This document shows, one piece after another, positions 61,586 through 64,000 of a stretch of DNA of 64,000 bases. Position 1 is the first letter of the stretch. Every line of letters starts with the position of its first letter. The stretch comes from Mimachlamys varia (taxonomy: Eukaryota; Mollusca; Bivalvia; Pectinida; Pectinidae). The notes under the pieces are model-generated. The model saw only the letters and a program-made list of their open reading frames with translations, was not told where the DNA came from and made no database searches. Location: contig OX392530.1 of assembly GCA_947623455.1 (NCBI GenBank), forward strand, positions 870,501-934,500. Direction: 5' to 3'. Position numbers and translations under genes: made by a program.

Positions 61586-62186
61586 AAAATCTAAATACTA
61601 GAGAAATACATGAACAGAAGATATATACTTGGAGTGGAAATGATATTTAAAAATTAACTGCAACACATTTATTTTTAATGTCTATCAATTACAAAATATG
61701 GGAAAATAAGAACACCTCTAAATGCTTTCAAAACTCACTATTGTCAATTTATTATATACAAGACTTACATGTAGTGATATGTCTCACATGTCCCAGGATC
61801 TCTAACATGTTGAGTTGTATTCATTATAGTCATTATTCTTATAGCCACAAACCAATTTTTGAAGACTTTTTTTTTATACCTATATCACTTAAAATTTCAA
61901 AAATTCCTTTTTAATTTCAGAAAACATTACAAACACCAACGTTGTTCACCAGTTTATTTCTGATTTAGTTCTGACAAACAATGTCTAACAGTGAAAAGTT
62001 ACAAAATTTGACCTTGACATTTAACCTCGTAACCTTGACTTTCGGTAAGTTGAATTACTGTTTAATTCTGACCATATTGTCATAAATGTTCGTCGGAAAA
62101 TTAGATCTTTGACCTTTTATTCAGTCCACTATTAATTAACAAAGTCCAATTAAAAATAGTAAACTGTAAGTAAAAATCAAAATCGG
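61586..62186. other. AT-rich flank, duplicated with 63260-63490
   Basis: From about 61,985 words such as GTTACAAAATTTGACC, ATATTGTCATAA and ACAAAGTCCAATTAAAA parallel 63,390-63,490. No gene; a 78-codon frame at 61678 has no recognisable features. Confidence 0.5.
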
Positions 62187-62918
62187 AAATGTGCTCGGAC
62201 GGTTATATCACACAGAAATGTGCTGGGATGGTTATATTACACAGAAATGTGCTGGGATGGTGGTATTGCACAGAAATGTGATTGGACAGTTATATTACAC
62301 AGAAATGTGCTGGGATGGTTATATTACACAGAAATGTGCTGGGATGGTTACATTACACAGAAATGTGCTGGGATGGTTATAGTACACAGAAATGTGCTGG
62401 GATGGTTATATTATATAGAAATGTGCTAGGATGGTAATAGTACACAGAAATGTGCTGGGATGGTTATATTACACAGAAATGTGCTGGGATGGTTATATTA
62501 CACAGAAATGTGCTGGGACGGTTATATTACACAGAAATGTGCTTGGATGGTTATATTACACAGAAATGTGCTGGGACGGTTATATTACACAGAAATGTGC
62601 TGGGATGGTTATACATTGTATTACACAGAAATGTACTGGGACGGTTATATTACACAGAAATGTGCTGGGATGGTTATATTACACAGAAATGTGCTGGGAT
62701 AGTTATATTACAAAGAAATGTGCTGGGACGGTTATATTACACAGAAATGTGCTGGGACGGATATATTACACAGAAATGTGCTGGGACGGTTATATTACAC
62801 AGAAATGTGCTGGGACGGTTATATTACACAGAAATGTGCTGGGACGGTTATATTACACAGAAATGTGCTGGGACGTTTATATTACACAGAAATGTGCTGG
62901 GACGGTTATATTACACAG
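62187..62918. repeat. 29-bp minisatellite (about 25 copies)
   Basis: The unit contains GGGATGGTTATATTACACAG and AAATGTGCT. The period is 29, with one longer unit near 62,610 (ATACATTGTATTACAC). The left half has mostly GGGATGG and the right half mostly GGGACGG, so the array has two sub-families. Confidence 0.97.
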
Positions 62919-63564
62919 TCCAGGTCTGTTAACTACCTTAAATAAGTTCAATAACAGTGAATTTAGATGAAAATAAATCTCCAAATATTTATTACAGAAG
63001 ATGAGCTTAACATGTACTTTGTGAGAGCTAATATTTTTTTTTGTTAGTAAAACATATTATTGGATTTTGTTAATTGATTGGGCCATGGTTTCTGTTTAGC
63101 TCTCGCCAATCTGATTAAAATACAGATCCTTACCCTCACTCCGTTACATAAGGTTCTGACAACACCCCATAAGAGGTCATGTTCTGGCGACCTTTGTCGC
63201 CTCTTTACTTCACACTAGTATAATATGTCATGTGGCTACAATATAGCCACATACAAATGTATATAGCCTATATATTTCTTATAACCATCATCAACCTGAC
63301 CTTGATCTGTGGTTAATTGACTTTGACCTTTAACCTGGTGACTGGAGGTCAGTTGACTCATTTAATGCTCACCAACTTTGCTCCATAATGTCATAACAAA
63401 ATGTTCATCAGAGAAAAGATACAAAATTTGACCTTTGACCTTTATTCCGTGGCCACTATTGATTACCAAAGTCCAAATAAAAGTAGTAAACTAAGGAACC
63501 AGAGATGGTGTCAAAGCCACCCAATGCTCGCCTGTACACATAATTCGTAATTTTATATTTACTT
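62919..63564. other. Intergenic flank
   Basis: Diverged duplicate of the sequence left of the 29-bp array (about 63,260-63,490), preceded by unique AT-rich DNA. No gene seen. Confidence 0.45.
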
Positions 63565-63890
63565 TGTGGTCACTCTAGTCTGCAAGCATGGTCATTCAAG
63601 CAGATAATATTGGTCAAATTCAGCATCCGAAGGTTAGCATGTGCTGTGTTTCCTTAGACACATCATGCACGTAAGTTTGGTTGATGTAGGACTTATAGTT
63701 ACTTCACAACGGACCCAACCATGCTTCTTAACCAAACTCACCAAGTCCACAAACATGGTCATTCAAATGGAAAATATAGGTCCAATCCAGCATCCGAAGG
63801 TTATCATGTGCTGTGTATCCTTGGACACACCAAGCACGCAAGTTTGGTTGATGTCGGACTTATAGTTACTTCACAATGGATTCAACCAAT
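63565..63890. repeat. Two tandem copies of a 167-bp segment
   Basis: CATGGTCATTCAA at 63587 and 63754 and GTTTGGTTGATGT at 63675 and 63842 share an offset of 167. The second copy differs by scattered substitutions. Confidence 0.9.
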
Positions 63891-63937
63891 CGCGGGGGGT
63901 ATTGCAATAGCTTTCCCTGTTCTTTGAACAGCCGAGC

Positions 63938-64000
63938 TAAAAATTAAAATCGGAACTGTGCAGGGATGGTTAAGATACACAGCCCTGGTCTGTTTGACAA
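63938..64000. repeat. Single unexpanded relative of the 29-bp unit
   Basis: AATCGGAACTGTGCAGGGAT, then GGTTAAGATACACAG, then a CTGGTCTGTT word matches the left edge, one unit and the right edge of the array at 62187-62935, with no repetition. The window ends here. Confidence 0.7.

Overview
This is a eukaryotic nuclear window. It carries one recognisable gene, broken by spliceosomal introns, and the rest is dominated by tandem repeats. The short tetranucleotide and pentanucleotide runs in introns, the tRNA-derived SINE with a CTCCGGGTACTCC-type central block, and several dispersed repeats containing GACGGACGG recall mollusc genomes, most likely a bivalve. That species inference is from memory of such repeats and was not checked. 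There is no bacterial operon structure, no CRISPR array and no rRNA or tRNA gene.

Left part (1-8,334): the minus strand holds the 5' portion of a mitochondrial prolyl-tRNA synthetase gene (PARS2). Six exons were rebuilt by eye, in transcript order 8334-8077, 4149-3972, 2414-2341, 2005-1925, 456-384 and 172-65. All junctions are GT-AG and all reading phases join. The rest of the gene lies left of the window. Intron 1 is almost entirely a 15-bp satellite (4195-7768). The 5' splice site of exon 4 lies inside a 25-bp tandem repeat, so seven copies of the donor stand in a row.

Middle-left (8,335-22,430): intergenic DNA with several small mobile-element remnants (a TTAA-flanked MITE, a hAT-like fold-back element, a SINE), large inverted repeats, and tandem arrays of about 80, 28, 70, 25 and 45 bp. 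Three short candidate exons of unidentified genes are noted with low confidence.

Centre (22,431 to about 43,060): a 20.6-kb satellite of a 32-bp unit (roughly 640 copies). It contains nested higher-order duplications (896, 2,531 and 3,456 bp) and one block repeated 15.4 kb apart. Degenerate versions lie on both sides.

Right (44,655 to about 61,340): a 16.7-kb array of a long unit in three length classes (782, 576 and 877 bp), organised in higher-order repeats of 2,923 and 3,181 bp. Each unit carries a CCAAT/hairpin/TATA arrangement 100 bp upstream of an ATG. Only the 877-bp class keeps a 73-codon reading frame there. The last 2.6 kb hold a 29-bp minisatellite, a related unexpanded copy of it, and diverged dispersed repeats. 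About 70% of the window is tandem repeat. Long open frames inside the arrays follow from unit lengths divisible by three, or from stop-poor units, and are not treated as genes.
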